Under the pieces are notes generated by a model. It worked only from the letters and a program-made list of their open reading frames with translations, was not told the origin of the DNA and did no database searches. The position numbers were made by a program, and so were the translations under genes. A stretch of 64,000 bases of DNA from Enterobacter sp. ENT03 (lineage in GTDB: Bacteria; Pseudomonadota; Gammaproteobacteria; Enterobacterales; Enterobacteriaceae): positions 30,031 to 94,030 of the forward strand of contig NZ_JAHUXA010000015.1 of NCBI RefSeq assembly GCF_019218745.1, written 5' to 3'. Below, piece by piece: positions 31,260 through 40,891 of the stretch (within the stretch, counting starts at the first letter, position 1; each line of letters begins with the position of its first letter).

Positions 31260-31964
31260 ATGCATTTTTCTCCGCCGCTTCAGTCCGCCACCCTTATCCA
31301 GCGCTATAAACGCTTTCTCGCCGATGTGGTGACGCCTGCGGGTGAAACCCTGACGTTGCACTGCCCAAATACCGGCGCGATGACCGGTTGCGCGACGCCT
31401 GGCGATACCGTCTGGTATTCCACTTCAGAAAATACTAAACGCAAATATGCTCACACCTGGGAATTAACGCAAACGCAATCGGACGCCTGGATATGCGTCA
31501 ACACGTTGCGCGCCAATATGTTAGTTAAAGAAGCATTAATGGCAGATCGATTACCCACACTAACGGGCTATAGCGTATTGAAAAGTGAAGTGAAATATGG
31601 TTCTGAGCAGAGCCGTATCGATTTTATGTTACAGGCAGAAGACCGCCGCAACTGCTATATTGAAGTGAAATCAGTCACGCTGGCCGATAAGGCGCAGGGC
31701 TATTTCCCCGATGCGGTTACGCTGAGAGGACAGAAGCATCTGCGTGAGTTAATAAGCGTGGCGGCCGCAGGTGATCGGGCTGTGCTGTTATTTGCCGTAT
31801 TGCATTCAGCCATTGACCGTTTTTCACCGGCTCGTCACATCGATCCTAAATACGCACAGCTTCTAAGTGAAGCGCAGCGGCAGGGGGTAGAAATTCTGAT
31901 TTATAAAGCGGAACTTTCTGCCGAAAATATGAGTCTGACACTGCCGCTATCTGTCGAATTTTAA
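31260..31964 (+). CDS. sfsA: Sugar fermentation stimulation protein SfsA (DNA/RNA-binding nuclease-like fold)
   Basis: Protein of 234 residues, E. coli length. Overexpression stimulates maltose metabolism genes in E. coli, and the structure has an OB-like part and a PD-(D/E)XK-like domain. Visible features are [17 protein letters not shown] (about 36-52) and the putative nuclease-type core SRIDFMLQ...[10 protein letters not shown] around 120-140, with acidic residues and Lys in the expected order. Function is incompletely known. It lies between thpR and dksA; the 176-bp gap before dksA contains the dksA control region. Confidence 0.94.
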   Translation: MHFSPPLQSATLIQRYKRFLADVVTPAGETLTLHCPNTGAMTGCATPGDTVWYSTSENTKRKYAHTWELTQTQSDAWICVNTLRANMLVKEALMADRLPTLTGYSVLKSEVKYGSEQSRIDFMLQAEDRRNCYIEVKSVTLADKAQGYFPDAVTLRGQKHLRELISVAAAGDRAVLLFAVLHSAIDRFSPARHIDPKYAQLLSEAQRQGVEILIYKAELSAENMSLTLPLSVEF

Positions 31965-32140
31965 AGAGGTAGTGGCTGAGTAAATAGTGTTCTGGTCTAC
32001 GTGCGTAAATACGCTTTTCCTCACAGGGTTGTCAAGTGTAACGTTTAGATAATTGCTATCCTGAAAAGCATCTGCTATTTATAGCGGCCTGATTTTTCCC
32101 CCAACACGGGGATCGATAGTGCGTGTTAAGGAGAAACAAC

Positions 32141-32596
32141 ATGCAAGAAGGGCAAAACCGTAAAACATCGTCCCTGAGTATTCTCGCCATCGCTGGGGTG
32201 GAGCCATACCAGGAGAAGCCGGGCGAAGAGTATATGAACGAAGCCCAGCTTACGCATTTCAAGCGCATTCTTGAAGCGTGGCGTAATCAACTTAGGGATG
32301 AAGTCGATCGCACTGTCACACATATGCAGGACGAAGCCGCTAACTTCCCTGATCCGGTCGATCGTGCCGCTCAGGAAGAAGAGTTCAGCCTTGAACTGCG
32401 TAACCGTGACCGCGAACGTAAACTGATCAAAAAGATCGAGAAAACGCTGAAGAAAGTGGAAGACGAAGATTTCGGCTTCTGCGAATCCTGTGGTGTTGAA
32501 ATTGGCATTCGCCGCCTGGAAGCCCGTCCTACGGCCGACCTGTGCATCGACTGCAAAACACTGGCAGAAATCCGCGAAAAACAGATGGCGGGTTAA
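32141..32596 (+). CDS. dksA: RNA polymerase-binding transcription factor DksA
   Basis: Protein of 151 residues, identical in length and nearly in sequence to E. coli DksA. It enters the RNA polymerase secondary channel and, with ppGpp, represses rRNA and ribosomal protein promoters and activates amino-acid promoters. The coiled-coil tip acids Asp71 and Asp74 are present ([10 protein letters not shown]). The zinc cysteines are 114, 117, 135 and 138 (CESC and CIDC). The start at 32141 ([15 protein letters not shown]) follows AAGGAGAAACAAC. A hairpin downstream separates it partly from gluQ. Confidence 0.98.
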   Translation: MQEGQNRKTSSLSILAIAGVEPYQEKPGEEYMNEAQLTHFKRILEAWRNQLRDEVDRTVTHMQDEAANFPDPVDRAAQEEEFSLELRNRDRERKLIKKIEKTLKKVEDEDFGFCESCGVEIGIRRLEARPTADLCIDCKTLAEIREKQMAG

Positions 32597-32624
32597 CCTG
32601 CGGCGCTTTCGTAATGTTCTCTCA

Positions 32625-32643
32625 GGCGGGAGTCTCTCCCGCC
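32625..32643 (+). terminator. Hairpin between dksA and gluQ, weak terminator
   Basis: GGCGGGAG, loop TCT, CTCCCGCC (8-bp perfect stem), then CTCTTAGCTTTA. The T-run is broken, so partial termination or 3'-end protection is more likely than full termination. Confidence 0.5.
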
Positions 32644-32662
32644 CTCTTAGCTTTACCCCATC

Positions 32663-33559
32663 ATGCCTGACGCTGATTATATTGGGCGCTTTGCGCCATC
32701 CCCATCTGGTGAACTCCATTTCGGTTCGCTGATCGCCGCCCTTGGCAGTTATCTGCAGGCGCGCGCCCATGCCGGTCGCTGGCTGGTGCGTATCGAAGAT
32801 ATTGATCCCCCCCGTGAAGTCCCCGGTGCCGCCGATACTATTCTGCGCCAGCTGGAACACTATGGTTTGCACTGGGATGGCGAAGTGCTGTGGCAGTCAC
32901 AGCGTCATCAGGCGTACCGCGACGTGTTACAACTGCTGCATCAGCAGGGGCGCTGCTATTACTGCACCTGCACCCGGGCGCGCATTCAAAGCATTGGCGG
33001 CGTCTATGACGGTCACTGCCGCACGCGGGGCAATGGCCCGGAAAACGCCGCGCTGCGGCTTATTCAGCATCAGCCGGTAACCCGTTTTCACGATCGGCTG
33101 CGCGGCGAGATCGTCGCCGATGCGGCGCTGGCGCACGAAGATTTTATTATTCATCGCCGTGATGGGTTATTTGCATATAATCTGGCGGTGGTGGTGGACG
33201 ATCATTTCCAGGGCGTGACCGAGATTGTGCGCGGTGCGGATCTGATTGAGCCGACGGTACGCCAGATTTCGCTGTATCAACAGCTTGGCTGGCCGGTGCC
33301 GGGGTATATCCACCTGCCGCTGGCGCTCAATGCCGCAGGGGATAAGCTGTCGAAGCAGAATCACGCACCAGCACTGCCGCAGGGGGACCCGCGCCCCATA
33401 CTTATCAGGGCGTTAGCGTTTTTAAATCAGGATGTAACAGAAGAATGGCAGGATCTCTCCGTTGAGGCCCTGTTACAACGAGCGGTGCAAAACTGGACCC
33501 TGTCACGGGTACCGGAACAAGCCTGCGTGAATCCGGCATTCTCAAATGCCCCACGCTGA
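32663..33559 (+). CDS. gluQ: Glutamyl-Q tRNA(Asp) synthetase
   Basis: Protein of 298 residues. A paralogue of the catalytic half of glutamyl-tRNA synthetase lacking the anticodon-binding domain; it attaches glutamate to queuosine in position 34 of tRNA-Asp. The HIGH-like motif is [13 protein letters not shown] at 10-22. The zinc-site cysteines are in [11 protein letters not shown] near 98-108, with a further Cys in DGHCRTRG. The KMSKS-like motif is [10 protein letters not shown] near 229. It is 66 bp downstream of dksA and often co-transcribed with it in E. coli. Confidence 0.96.
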   Translation: MPDADYIGRFAPSPSGELHFGSLIAALGSYLQARAHAGRWLVRIEDIDPPREVPGAADTILRQLEHYGLHWDGEVLWQSQRHQAYRDVLQLLHQQGRCYYCTCTRARIQSIGGVYDGHCRTRGNGPENAALRLIQHQPVTRFHDRLRGEIVADAALAHEDFIIHRRDGLFAYNLAVVVDDHFQGVTEIVRGADLIEPTVRQISLYQQLGWPVPGYIHLPLALNAAGDKLSKQNHAPALPQGDPRPILIRALAFLNQDVTEEWQDLSVEALLQRAVQNWTLSRVPEQACVNPAFSNAPR

Positions 33560-33604
33560 GCTATGATAAGCCGCAATTTTTTTGTCCAGAAGACTGACAC
33601 AACC

Positions 33605-33617
33605 GAGGTGCACTATT
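33605..33617 (+). promoter_or_regulatory. Ribosome binding site and AUU start codon of pcnB
   Basis: GAGG at 33605-33608, a 6-nt gap and ATT at 33615-33617. Family similarity ([17 protein letters not shown]) starts directly after this ATT. E. coli pcnB is known to use AUU, which keeps its translation low. No ATG or GTG lies in frame nearby upstream; a TTG at 33582 has no ribosome binding site. Confidence 0.75.
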
Positions 33618-35015
33618 TTTACCCGAGTCGCTAATTTTTGCCGCAAGGTGCTAAGCCGCGAGGAGAGCATGGCTGAAGACGTCGCCATCGCCGAACCACA
33701 GATGACGGTTATCCCGCGTGAGCAGCATACGATTTCCCGCAAAGATATCAGTGAAAATGCCCTCAAGGTGCTCTATCGCCTGAACAAAGCCGGCTATGAA
33801 TCCTACCTCGTCGGCGGCGGCGTGCGTGACCTGTTGCTGGGCAAAAAGCCAAAAGATTTTGACGTCACCACTAACGCCACGCCGGATCAGGTTCGTAAAC
33901 TGTTCCGCAACTGTCGTCTGGTCGGTCGCCGTTTCCGTCTTGCGCACGTGATGTTTGGCCCGGAAATCATCGAGGTCGCCACTTTCCGTGGTCATCACGA
34001 AGAGCAGACCGCCGATCGCGCGACCTCCCAGCGCGGCCAGAACGGCATGCTGCTGCGTGATAACATTTTCGGCTCGATTGAAGATGACGCCCAGCGCCGC
34101 GATTTCACCATCAACAGCCTCTATTACAGCGTCGCAGATTTTACCGTGCGCGATTATGTGGGCGGGATGCGCGATCTGGAAGACGGTGTGATCCGTCTGA
34201 TTGGCAATCCGGAAACCCGCTATCGTGAAGATCCGGTGCGTATGCTGCGCGCGGTGCGCTTTGCCGCCAAACTGCATATGCGTATCAGCGATGAAACGGC
34301 TGAGCCGATCCCACGCCTGGCGACGCTGATCAACGACGTGCCGCCGGCGCGCCTGTTTGAAGAGTCGCTGAAGCTGTTGCAGGCGGGTTACGGGTACGAA
34401 ACGTATAAGCTGCTGCGCGAATACAGCCTGTTCCAGCCGCTGTTCCCGACCATCACCCGCTACTTTACCGAGAGCGGTGATACGCCAATGGAACGCATCA
34501 TCGATCAGGTGCTGAAGAATACCGATAACCGCATTCATAACGACATGCGCGTTAACCCAGCCTTCCTCTTCGCCGCTATGCTCTGGTATCCGCAGCTGGA
34601 AACCGCGCAGCGTATCGCCCAGGAAAGCGGGCTGACCTATCACGACGCCTTTGCGCTGGCGATGAACGATGTGCTCGACGAAGCCTGCCGTACGCTGGCT
34701 GTGCCGAAACGCATCACCACACTGGTGCGCGACATCTGGCAACTGCAACTGCGTATGTCCCGTCGTCAGGGCAAACGCGCCTGGAAGCTGATGGAGCATC
34801 CGAAATTCCGCGCCGCCTACGATTTAATGGCGCTGCGTGCCGAGGCGGAAAACAACCAGGAACTGCAACGCCTGACGCAGTGGTGGGGTGAATTCCAGGT
34901 GTCTGCGCCACCGGCGCAAAAAGGCATGCTTGACGTGCTGGATGAAGAACCGCAGGAACGCCGCCGTCATCGCCGCCCACGCAAACGCGCCCCACGCCGT
35001 GAAGGCAGTGCATGA
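33615..35015 (+). CDS. pcnB: Poly(A) polymerase I
   Basis: Protein of 466 residues from the AUU start (E. coli 465). It adds poly(A) tails to RNA 3' ends, which promotes decay by PNPase and RNase II/R and controls ColE1-type plasmid copy number through RNA I. The nucleotidyltransferase motif is [20 protein letters not shown] near 62-81 with the catalytic Asp pair. [11 protein letters not shown] near 163 is the third element. The basic tail [15 protein letters not shown] binds RNA. An additional ATG at 33669 with GAGGAG just upstream could give a form 18 residues shorter. The stop overlaps the folK ATG (ATGA). Confidence 0.95.
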   Translation: MFTRVANFCRKVLSREESMAEDVAIAEPQMTVIPREQHTISRKDISENALKVLYRLNKAGYESYLVGGGVRDLLLGKKPKDFDVTTNATPDQVRKLFRNCRLVGRRFRLAHVMFGPEIIEVATFRGHHEEQTADRATSQRGQNGMLLRDNIFGSIEDDAQRRDFTINSLYYSVADFTVRDYVGGMRDLEDGVIRLIGNPETRYREDPVRMLRAVRFAAKLHMRISDETAEPIPRLATLINDVPPARLFEESLKLLQAGYGYETYKLLREYSLFQPLFPTITRYFTESGDTPMERIIDQVLKNTDNRIHNDMRVNPAFLFAAMLWYPQLETAQRIAQESGLTYHDAFALAMNDVLDEACRTLAVPKRITTLVRDIWQLQLRMSRRQGKRAWKLMEHPKFRAAYDLMALRAEAENNQELQRLTQWWGEFQVSAPPAQKGMLDVLDEEPQERRRHRRPRKRAPRREGSA

Positions 35016-35491
35016 CACTGGCGTATATCGCTATCGGCAGCAATCTGGCCTCACCTCTTGAGCAGGTGAACGCGGCCATTACGGCGCTGGGAGAGATCCC
35101 GCACAGCCAGATTGTTGCGCGTTCAGCGTTTTACCGCACGCCGCCCCTTGGCCCGCAGGATCAGCCGGATTACCTGAACGCGGCTGTTGCCCTTGATACC
35201 ACGCTTGATGCCGACATCCTGCTTGATCATACCCAGCGTATTGAACTGGCCCAGGGCCGGGTGCGTAAAGCTGAGCGCTGGGGTCCGCGTACCCTCGATC
35301 TGGACATCATGCTGTTCGGCGATGAGGTGATAAATACACCCCGTCTGACGGTGCCCCATTACGACATGCATAACCGTGGCTTTATGCTGTGGCCACTGTT
35401 TGAAATCGCCCCGGAAGTGCTCTTCCCGGACGGTACTCCCCTTGCCTGCGTACTGACGCAGTGCGGTGCGCCAAAACCCGCCCTCTGGTAA
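35012..35491 (+). CDS. folK: 6-hydroxymethyl-7,8-dihydropterin pyrophosphokinase
   Basis: Protein of 159 residues, E. coli length. It transfers pyrophosphate from ATP to hydroxymethyl-dihydropterin in folate synthesis. Conserved segments are [17 protein letters not shown] at the N-terminus, [15 protein letters not shown] around 89-103 with the magnesium-binding Asp pair, and the substrate loop [13 protein letters not shown] near 113-125. The start overlaps the pcnB stop by 4 bp, so the two are translationally coupled. Unlike E. coli K-12, panB follows directly after 107 bp, with no fimbrial cluster between. Confidence 0.97.
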   Translation: MTLAYIAIGSNLASPLEQVNAAITALGEIPHSQIVARSAFYRTPPLGPQDQPDYLNAAVALDTTLDADILLDHTQRIELAQGRVRKAERWGPRTLDLDIMLFGDEVINTPRLTVPHYDMHNRGFMLWPLFEIAPEVLFPDGTPLACVLTQCGAPKPALW

Positions 35492-35538
35492 ACCTCCCCT
35501 GCCCCATTTAAGCCTGGCGAAAGCCTGCCTAAAATCAT

Positions 35539-35566
35539 TGTTCGCATCAATGTTACTGATAGAATG
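35539..35566 (+). promoter_or_regulatory. panB promoter
   Basis: TTGTTC (35539-35544), a 16-bp spacer and TGATAGAAT with the -10 TAGAAT at 35561-35566, 32 bp before the panB ATG. Confidence 0.55.
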
Positions 35567-35598
35567 CCGGAAGTCTGAAGGCTCCATCAGGAAACGTT

Positions 35599-36390
35599 AT
35601 GAAACCAACCACCATCTCCTCGCTACTGAAAAGTAAACAGGAAAAAAAGCGCTTCGCCACGATCACGGCCTATGATTTCAGCTTCGCAAAATTATTTGCC
35701 GAAGAAGGGATCAACGTCATGCTGGTGGGCGATTCGTTAGGGATGACGGTACAAGGACATGATTCCACGCTGCCGGTAACGGTAGAAGATATTGCCTACC
35801 ACACGCGCGCTGTTCGCCGTGGTGCGCCGAACTGCCTGCTGCTGGCCGACCTGCCGTTTATGGCGTACGCCACGCCTGAGCAGGCATTCGCCAGTGCCGC
35901 AGAGGTGATGCGCGCCGGGGCCAATATGGTCAAAATTGAAGGTGGACGCTGGCTGGCGGAGACGGTAAAAATGTTGACCGATCGCGCGGTGCCGGTGTGT
36001 GGTCATCTGGGCTTGACCCCGCAGTCGGTGAATATCTTTGGCGGCTATAAAGTGCAGGGCCGTGGCGATGCCGCGCAAACGCTGTTCGACGATGCGCTGG
36101 CATTAGAAGCCGCGGGCGCGCAGTTGCTGGTACTGGAGTGCGTGCCGGTAGAACTGGCAAAACGCATCACCGACGCGCTGCGCATTCCGGTGATTGGGAT
36201 TGGCGCGGGCAATGTCACCGACGGGCAGATCCTGGTGATGCACGACGCCTTTGGCATTACCGGCGGGCATATTCCAAAATTTGCTAAAAACTTCCTCACC
36301 GGTACGGGCGACCTGCGCGCTGCGGTGCGTCAGTACGTGGAAGAGGTCGAAGCGGGAGTCTATCCCGGCGACGAGCACAGTTTCCATTAA
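35599..36390 (+). CDS. panB: 3-methyl-2-oxobutanoate hydroxymethyltransferase
   Basis: Protein of 263 residues (E. coli 264). It forms ketopantoate from 2-ketoisovalerate and 5,10-methylene-THF, the first step of pantothenate and CoA synthesis. The TIM-barrel enzyme shows [17 protein letters not shown] near 23-39, [13 protein letters not shown] near 42-54 with the magnesium-binding Asp, and the catalytic Glu in VKIEGGRW near 112-119 region. It is the first gene of panB-panC-panD, and panC starts 11 bp after its stop. Confidence 0.98.
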   Translation: MKPTTISSLLKSKQEKKRFATITAYDFSFAKLFAEEGINVMLVGDSLGMTVQGHDSTLPVTVEDIAYHTRAVRRGAPNCLLLADLPFMAYATPEQAFASAAEVMRAGANMVKIEGGRWLAETVKMLTDRAVPVCGHLGLTPQSVNIFGGYKVQGRGDAAQTLFDDALALEAAGAQLLVLECVPVELAKRITDALRIPVIGIGAGNVTDGQILVMHDAFGITGGHIPKFAKNFLTGTGDLRAAVRQYVEEVEAGVYPGDEHSFH

Positions 36391-36401
36391 GGAGTCTTAT
36401 T

Positions 36402-37256
36402 GTGTTGATTATCGAAACCCTGCCGCTGCTGCGTCAGCATATCCGTCGCCTGCGTCAGGAAGGTAAACGTATCGCGCTGGTGCCGACCATGGGTAACCTG
36501 CATGACGGGCATATGAAGCTGGTGGATGAGGCGAGAAACGCCGCGGATGTGGTGGTGGCAAGTATTTTTGTCAATCCGATGCAGTTTGACCGGGCCGACG
36601 ATCTGGCGCGTTATCCGCGCACGTTGCAGGACGACTGCGAAAAGCTGAACAAGCGTAAAGTGGACATTGTTTTTGCTCCGGCACCGGATCAGATCTATCC
36701 GCACGGCACCGACTCGCAAACCTGGGTGGAGGTGCCGGGCCTGTCAGATATGCTGGAGGGCGCAAGCCGTCCGGGACATTTTCGCGGCGTAGCGACTATC
36801 GTCAGCAAACTGTTTAACCTGGTGCAGCCGGACGTTGCCTGCTTCGGGGAAAAGGATTACCAACAGCTGGCGGTGATCCGCAAAATGGTCGCGGATATGG
36901 GCTATGACATTGAGATCATTGGCGTGCCGACGGTACGCGCGAAAGATGGTCTGGCGCTGAGTTCACGCAACGGTTATCTCACCAGCGATCAGCGCAAAAT
37001 CGCACCTGGCCTCAGCAAAGTCATGAACGCGATGGCAGAAAAACTGCGGACGGGCGATAACGATATTCATGAGATCATTGCCGTGGCGGAGCAGGAGCTG
37101 AACAGCAGCGGTTTTCGCGCGGATGATATTCAGATCCGCGACGCTGATACGCTGCTGGAGGTGTCTCCAGCCAGTAAACGCGCGGTGATCCTGATGGCCG
37201 CCTGGCTCGGTCAGGCACGTCTGATCGATAATAAAGTCGTGGAATTGCCCCGCTAA
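36402..37256 (+). CDS. panC: Pantothenate synthetase
   Basis: Protein of 284 residues. It ligates pantoate and beta-alanine with ATP through a pantoyl-adenylate. The start codon is GTG at 36402, with GGAG at 36391-36394; E. coli uses GTG as well. The HIGH-like motif is [11 protein letters not shown] near 30-40 and the KMSKS-like loop is [13 protein letters not shown] near 180-192. It is coupled closely to panB. Pantoate comes from PanB plus PanE (not in the window), beta-alanine from PanD. Confidence 0.97.
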   Translation: MLIIETLPLLRQHIRRLRQEGKRIALVPTMGNLHDGHMKLVDEARNAADVVVASIFVNPMQFDRADDLARYPRTLQDDCEKLNKRKVDIVFAPAPDQIYPHGTDSQTWVEVPGLSDMLEGASRPGHFRGVATIVSKLFNLVQPDVACFGEKDYQQLAVIRKMVADMGYDIEIIGVPTVRAKDGLALSSRNGYLTSDQRKIAPGLSKVMNAMAEKLRTGDNDIHEIIAVAEQELNSSGFRADDIQIRDADTLLEVSPASKRAVILMAAWLGQARLIDNKVVELPR

Positions 37257-37301
37257 AGCGGGCTTCCACCCCTGATAAACACAGCAACGAAGGTTAACGT
37301 T

Positions 37302-37682
37302 ATGATCCGCACTATGCTGCAAGGCAAGCTCCACCGCGTCAAAGTGACGCAGGCTGACCTGCATTACGAAGGCTCCTGCGCCATCGACCAGGATTTCCTT
37401 GAGGCGGCTGGTATTCTGGAATACGAAGCCATCGATATTTACAACGTGACTAACGGTAAGCGCTTTTCCACCTATGCGATTGCCGGTGAGCGCGGCTCGC
37501 GTATCATTTCCGTGAATGGTGCCGCGGCGCACTGCGCGGACGTGGGTGATATTCTGATCATCGCCAGCTACGTCACCATGCCGGATGAGCAGGCACGCAG
37601 CTGGCAGCCGAAAGTGGCCTATTTTGACGGTGACAATGAGATGAAACGCACGGCGAAAGCTGTGCCGGTGCAGGTCGCCTGA
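37302..37682 (+). CDS. panD: Aspartate 1-decarboxylase proenzyme
   Basis: Protein of 126 residues, E. coli length. It makes beta-alanine from aspartate for PanC. The pyruvoyl cofactor forms by self-cleavage between Gly24 and Ser25, visible in [11 protein letters not shown]. Maturation in enterics needs PanZ (PanM), encoded elsewhere. It is 45 bp behind panC. In E. coli K-12 the transposase-like gene yadD lies between panC and panD; here nothing does. The stop codon is separated from the convergent yadE stop by a single base. Confidence 0.98.
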   Translation: MIRTMLQGKLHRVKVTQADLHYEGSCAIDQDFLEAAGILEYEAIDIYNVTNGKRFSTYAIAGERGSRIISVNGAAAHCADVGDILIIASYVTMPDEQARSWQPKVAYFDGDNEMKRTAKAVPVQVA

Positions 37683-37683
37683 T

Positions 37684-38931
37684 TTACCCCTGTGGCCGGT
37701 TAACAATTAACCGCGCCATGGTTTCCAGCGGATCCGTTCTTAGAATATAAAGGCGTTTTAATAAGAACGGATTATCCCCCGGCTTGACCTTTCCCTTCAC
37801 AGTCGTCACCGCCAGATGAAAACCCGCATCCTGGGCCGCTTTCACCGCTTTGCTGTCATAACCGCCAAACGGGTAGGACAGATACAGGGCATGCGGATTG
37901 AACTGCGCCAGCGCGCGGCGGGAGCGCTCAAAATCAAACAGCACCACGTGATAGCTGCGGCTCAGTAAAATGGGATGGCGGCTATTATCCACGCGATGCA
38001 GAAAATGCGTGTGCGACTGGAAATCAAACACATCGCGGATCTGTTGCATCTCCGACACGCTCATAAACTGCAACGATTTCGGATCCCACTTCTCCGGCTT
38101 ACGCTTGATGCGCGACGTAATGGTAAACGAGGTGGCTTTAAAGCCGTACTGCTTGAGGATCGGATACGCATAGCGGCTCACCGACTTCAGGCCATCATCA
38201 AAGGTGATCACCACCGCCCGCGCCGGCAGGTTCATGCGGTTGCGCACATAACCTTCCAGCTGGTACATCGTCAGCGTGGTATACCCCTGATCGTGCAGCC
38301 ACGCCATCTGGTTGTTGAAGGCACGGACGGAGGTGGTGGTCGAGGTATGGCGGAAACGGGTGTTTTCTTCGTCACGCAGAATATGGTGATAGGTCAGAAT
38401 TGGCAGCCCTGCATCTTCCTGTGCATCCAGTGCGCTGATATATGCCAGCCGGTTGCCGATACGGATCTGAAACCAGGTCTGATTAAGTCCATCTTTTAGC
38501 CGCCCTATCACCGGATAACGCAGGTTTTCCACCAGCATGCCAAAGGGCGCGCTGCCGCTATTCGGAGCGTTATACACCGGCGTGGGTTTCCAGGTAATCA
38601 GGTTCTGATTGCTGAGCGGCTTGTTCAGATCGCCAAGGCTGTCCTGCACCCGCTGTTTACCCTGCACCGCTTCCAGATGTTGCTTATCAATAAAGCCGGT
38701 GCCAAAGCCAAAACGAAATTCGTAATAGTCTGCGGCAGTAGGCGCCACGGCGATGATCTGCCCGGCATTCAGATGGCCGACGGTAATGACGTCATTGCCT
38801 ACCTGCGCCCAGACAGCGGCATCTTCAGTGGTTTGCATATAACGTTCGGTGGCGGTTGGCTGGCCCAACAGGCTGGCGAAAGCGCTGCCAGAGAGCAGAA
38901 GCATAAAAGTAAAAGCGAAACGGATCAGCAT
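37684..38931 (-). CDS. yadE: Secreted polysaccharide deacetylase-family protein YadE
   Basis: Protein of 415 residues (E. coli about 409). The signal peptide [20 protein letters not shown] targets the periplasm. Residues about 25-175 form an N-terminal region with SH3-like character. The NodB carbohydrate-esterase domain covers about 175-395: FDDG at 244-247 (catalytic Asp and metal Asp), the His-X-X-X-His type segment [10 protein letters not shown] and YPFGGYDSK. The substrate is not established for YadE; peptidoglycan or a surface glycan are both possible. It is convergent with panD with a 1-bp gap. Confidence 0.9.
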   Translation of the reverse strand: MLIRFAFTFMLLLSGSAFASLLGQPTATERYMQTTEDAAVWAQVGNDVITVGHLNAGQIIAVAPTAADYYEFRFGFGTGFIDKQHLEAVQGKQRVQDSLGDLNKPLSNQNLITWKPTPVYNAPNSGSAPFGMLVENLRYPVIGRLKDGLNQTWFQIRIGNRLAYISALDAQEDAGLPILTYHHILRDEENTRFRHTSTTTSVRAFNNQMAWLHDQGYTTLTMYQLEGYVRNRMNLPARAVVITFDDGLKSVSRYAYPILKQYGFKATSFTITSRIKRKPEKWDPKSLQFMSVSEMQQIRDVFDFQSHTHFLHRVDNSRHPILLSRSYHVVLFDFERSRRALAQFNPHALYLSYPFGGYDSKAVKAAQDAGFHLAVTTVKGKVKPGDNPFLLKRLYILRTDPLETMARLIVNRPQG

Positions 38932-39001
38932 GGCTTAACTGTGGTGAGGAAATTCTGCGCGCATTGTAACAAATGCATTCATAATACCAATGCTTTTTAG
39001 C

Positions 39002-39084
39002 CCCCTCACCCCGGCCCTCTCCCGGAGGAAGAGGGAGAAAACCGGACGCTCCCCTCTACATGGGGAGAGGGTCAGGGTGAGGGG
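39002..39084. repeat. C/T-rich palindromic repeat between yadE and yadH
   Basis: CCCCTCACCCCGGCCCTCTC at the left and its near-complement GAGAGGGTCAGGGTGAGGGG at the right, about 40 bp apart, with a further small hairpin between. Same family as the unit at 25489-25534. Confidence 0.8.
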
Positions 39085-39090
39085 AAGCAA

Positions 39091-39861
39091 TCAACTGCGC
39101 AGACCGCGTCCGCGCTGGATCAGATACCAGCACAAGGCATAAAACGCCACGATAAACACCACCAGCACGGCAATAGTGGTGATAAGCGGCACATCACTGA
39201 TACCGAGAAAACCAAAGCGGAAACCGCTGATCATGTAGACGATCGGGTTTAAGTGCGACAACGCCTGCCAGAACGGCGGCAGCAGCGTCAGGGAATAGAA
39301 CACCCCGCCGAGGTAGGTCAGCGGCGTTAGCACAAAGGTCGGGATCAGGCTGATGTCATCGAAGGTCTTGGCGAACACAGCGTTGAGCAGACCCGCCAGC
39401 GAGAACAGCACCGCCGTCAACAGCAATGTCAGGCCGACGAACAGCCAGGAGTGCACCTGGAAGGGCACAAAGAACAGCGAAATCGCCGTCACCAGCACGC
39501 CGACGCACAGCCCGCGTGCCACACCACCGCCCACATAGCCAACAATGATCACATGCGTCGGTACCGGTGCTACCAGCAGCTCTTCAATGTTGCGCTGGAA
39601 CTTGGCGCTGAAGAACGACGAGGCGACGTTAGCGTAAGCGTTGGTGATCACCGCCATCATGATCAGACCCGGCACGATAAACTGCATATACGTAAAGCCG
39701 TGCATTTCACCAATGCGCGAGCCGATCAGATTACCGAAGATAATGAAATAGAGGGTCATGGTGATGACCGGCGGCACCAGCGTCTGGATCCAGATACGCA
39801 TAAACCGCTGAATTTCTTTATGCCAGATGCTTTTCAGCGCGACCCAATAAAGCTGCATCAT
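39091..39861 (-). CDS. yadH: ABC-2 type transporter permease YadH
   Basis: Protein of 256 residues, E. coli length, with six predicted membrane helices of the ABC-2 exporter class. LRFM-type amphipathic helix MQLYWVALKSIWHKEIQRFM leads, and the family signature LTPLTYLGGVFYSLTLLPPF lies near 180-200. It pairs with YadG. The substrate is unknown. The start ATG overlaps the yadG stop (ATGA at 39858-39861). In E. coli K-12 the PTS-like gene yadI lies between yadH and yadE; here the gap holds only a palindromic repeat. Confidence 0.93.
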   Translation of the reverse strand: MMQLYWVALKSIWHKEIQRFMRIWIQTLVPPVITMTLYFIIFGNLIGSRIGEMHGFTYMQFIVPGLIMMAVITNAYANVASSFFSAKFQRNIEELLVAPVPTHVIIVGYVGGGVARGLCVGVLVTAISLFFVPFQVHSWLFVGLTLLLTAVLFSLAGLLNAVFAKTFDDISLIPTFVLTPLTYLGGVFYSLTLLPPFWQALSHLNPIVYMISGFRFGFLGISDVPLITTIAVLVVFIVAFYALCWYLIQRGRGLRS

Positions 39862-40784
39862 GCCTGGTCTCCTGTTTTTTCGTTTACCAGCGTGACAAAC
39901 AGCTCTTCAAGACGGTTCGCTTTGTTACGCATACTTAATACCTGAATACCCTGCGCGCTCAGCTGGCTGAACACGCTGTTAATGCCCTGCTCGCGCAGCA
40001 CTTCGACTTCCAGCGTCGAGGTATCTACCAGACGATACTGATAGCCGTCGAGCTTCGGCAACGGGCTTTTCGCCGCCAGATCGAGAATAAAAGTTTCGGA
40101 TTTGAGCTTCGACAGCAGCGACTTCATGGAGGTGTTCTCCACCAGTTGCCCGTGCTGAATAATGCCGATATTCCGGCACAGCATTTCCGCCTCTTCCAGA
40201 TAGTGGGTGGTCAGAATAATGGTGGTGCCTTTGTCGTTGAGATCCTTCAGAAAACCCCACATGGAGCGGCGCAGTTCAATGTCGACGCCCGCGGTCGGTT
40301 CGTCGAGGATCAGCAGTTTAGGTTCGTGCATCAGGGCGCGGGCGATCATCAGACGGCGCTTCATGCCGCCAGAAAGCATGCGTGCACGTTCGCCGCGTTT
40401 TTCCCACAAATCCAGCTGTTTTAAGTATTTTTCGCTGCGCGTCACCGCTTCGGCACGTTCAACCCCGTAGTAACCAGCCTGGTTCACCACGATCTGCTGC
40501 ACGGTTTCAAACGGGTTGAAGTTAAATTCCTGCGGCACCAGGCCGAGCTGACGTTTGGCGTTGACGACATCTTTTTCAAGATCGTAACCGAATACGCTTA
40601 CCCGCCCGGAAGATTTATTTACCAGCGAGCTGATAATGCCGATGGTGGTTGACTTACCGGCACCGTTAGGCCCGAGTAGCGCATAGAAATCGCCGGCTTC
40701 TACTTGCAAATCAATACCTCGCAGCGCCTGAACGCCGCCCGGATAGGTTTTTTTAAGCTGCTCAAGCTCCAGTGCAATGGTCAT
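39858..40784 (-). CDS. yadG: ABC exporter ATP-binding protein YadG
   Basis: Protein of 308 residues, E. coli length; cytosolic ATPase partner of YadH, forming a DrrA/CcmA-type exporter. Walker A is LGPNGAGKSTT near 38-48, the signature is LSGGMKRRL near 137, Walker B is LLILDEPTAGVD near 156 and the switch His is in ILTTHYLEEAE near 190. The C-terminal 80 residues form the extra domain of this subfamily. It is divergent from can with a 107-bp gap. The export substrate is unknown. Confidence 0.94.
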   Translation of the reverse strand: MTIALELEQLKKTYPGGVQALRGIDLQVEAGDFYALLGPNGAGKSTTIGIISSLVNKSSGRVSVFGYDLEKDVVNAKRQLGLVPQEFNFNPFETVQQIVVNQAGYYGVERAEAVTRSEKYLKQLDLWEKRGERARMLSGGMKRRLMIARALMHEPKLLILDEPTAGVDIELRRSMWGFLKDLNDKGTTIILTTHYLEEAEMLCRNIGIIQHGQLVENTSMKSLLSKLKSETFILDLAAKSPLPKLDGYQYRLVDTSTLEVEVLREQGINSVFSQLSAQGIQVLSMRNKANRLEELFVTLVNEKTGDQA

Positions 40785-40891
40785 GACGTCTTTCTTACCT
40801 TTTTTCTTACACTCTGTGTGTGGTTTAAAAAAAAATGGAGTTGACCTATATTAGCTCAACGCAATTACTTGGTTACAGGTCGTTAACCTCC

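Noticed and set aside
33582..33614. TTG at 33582 as the pcnB start
   Set aside because: No Shine-Dalgarno sequence precedes it and the residues between it and 33615 are not family-like.
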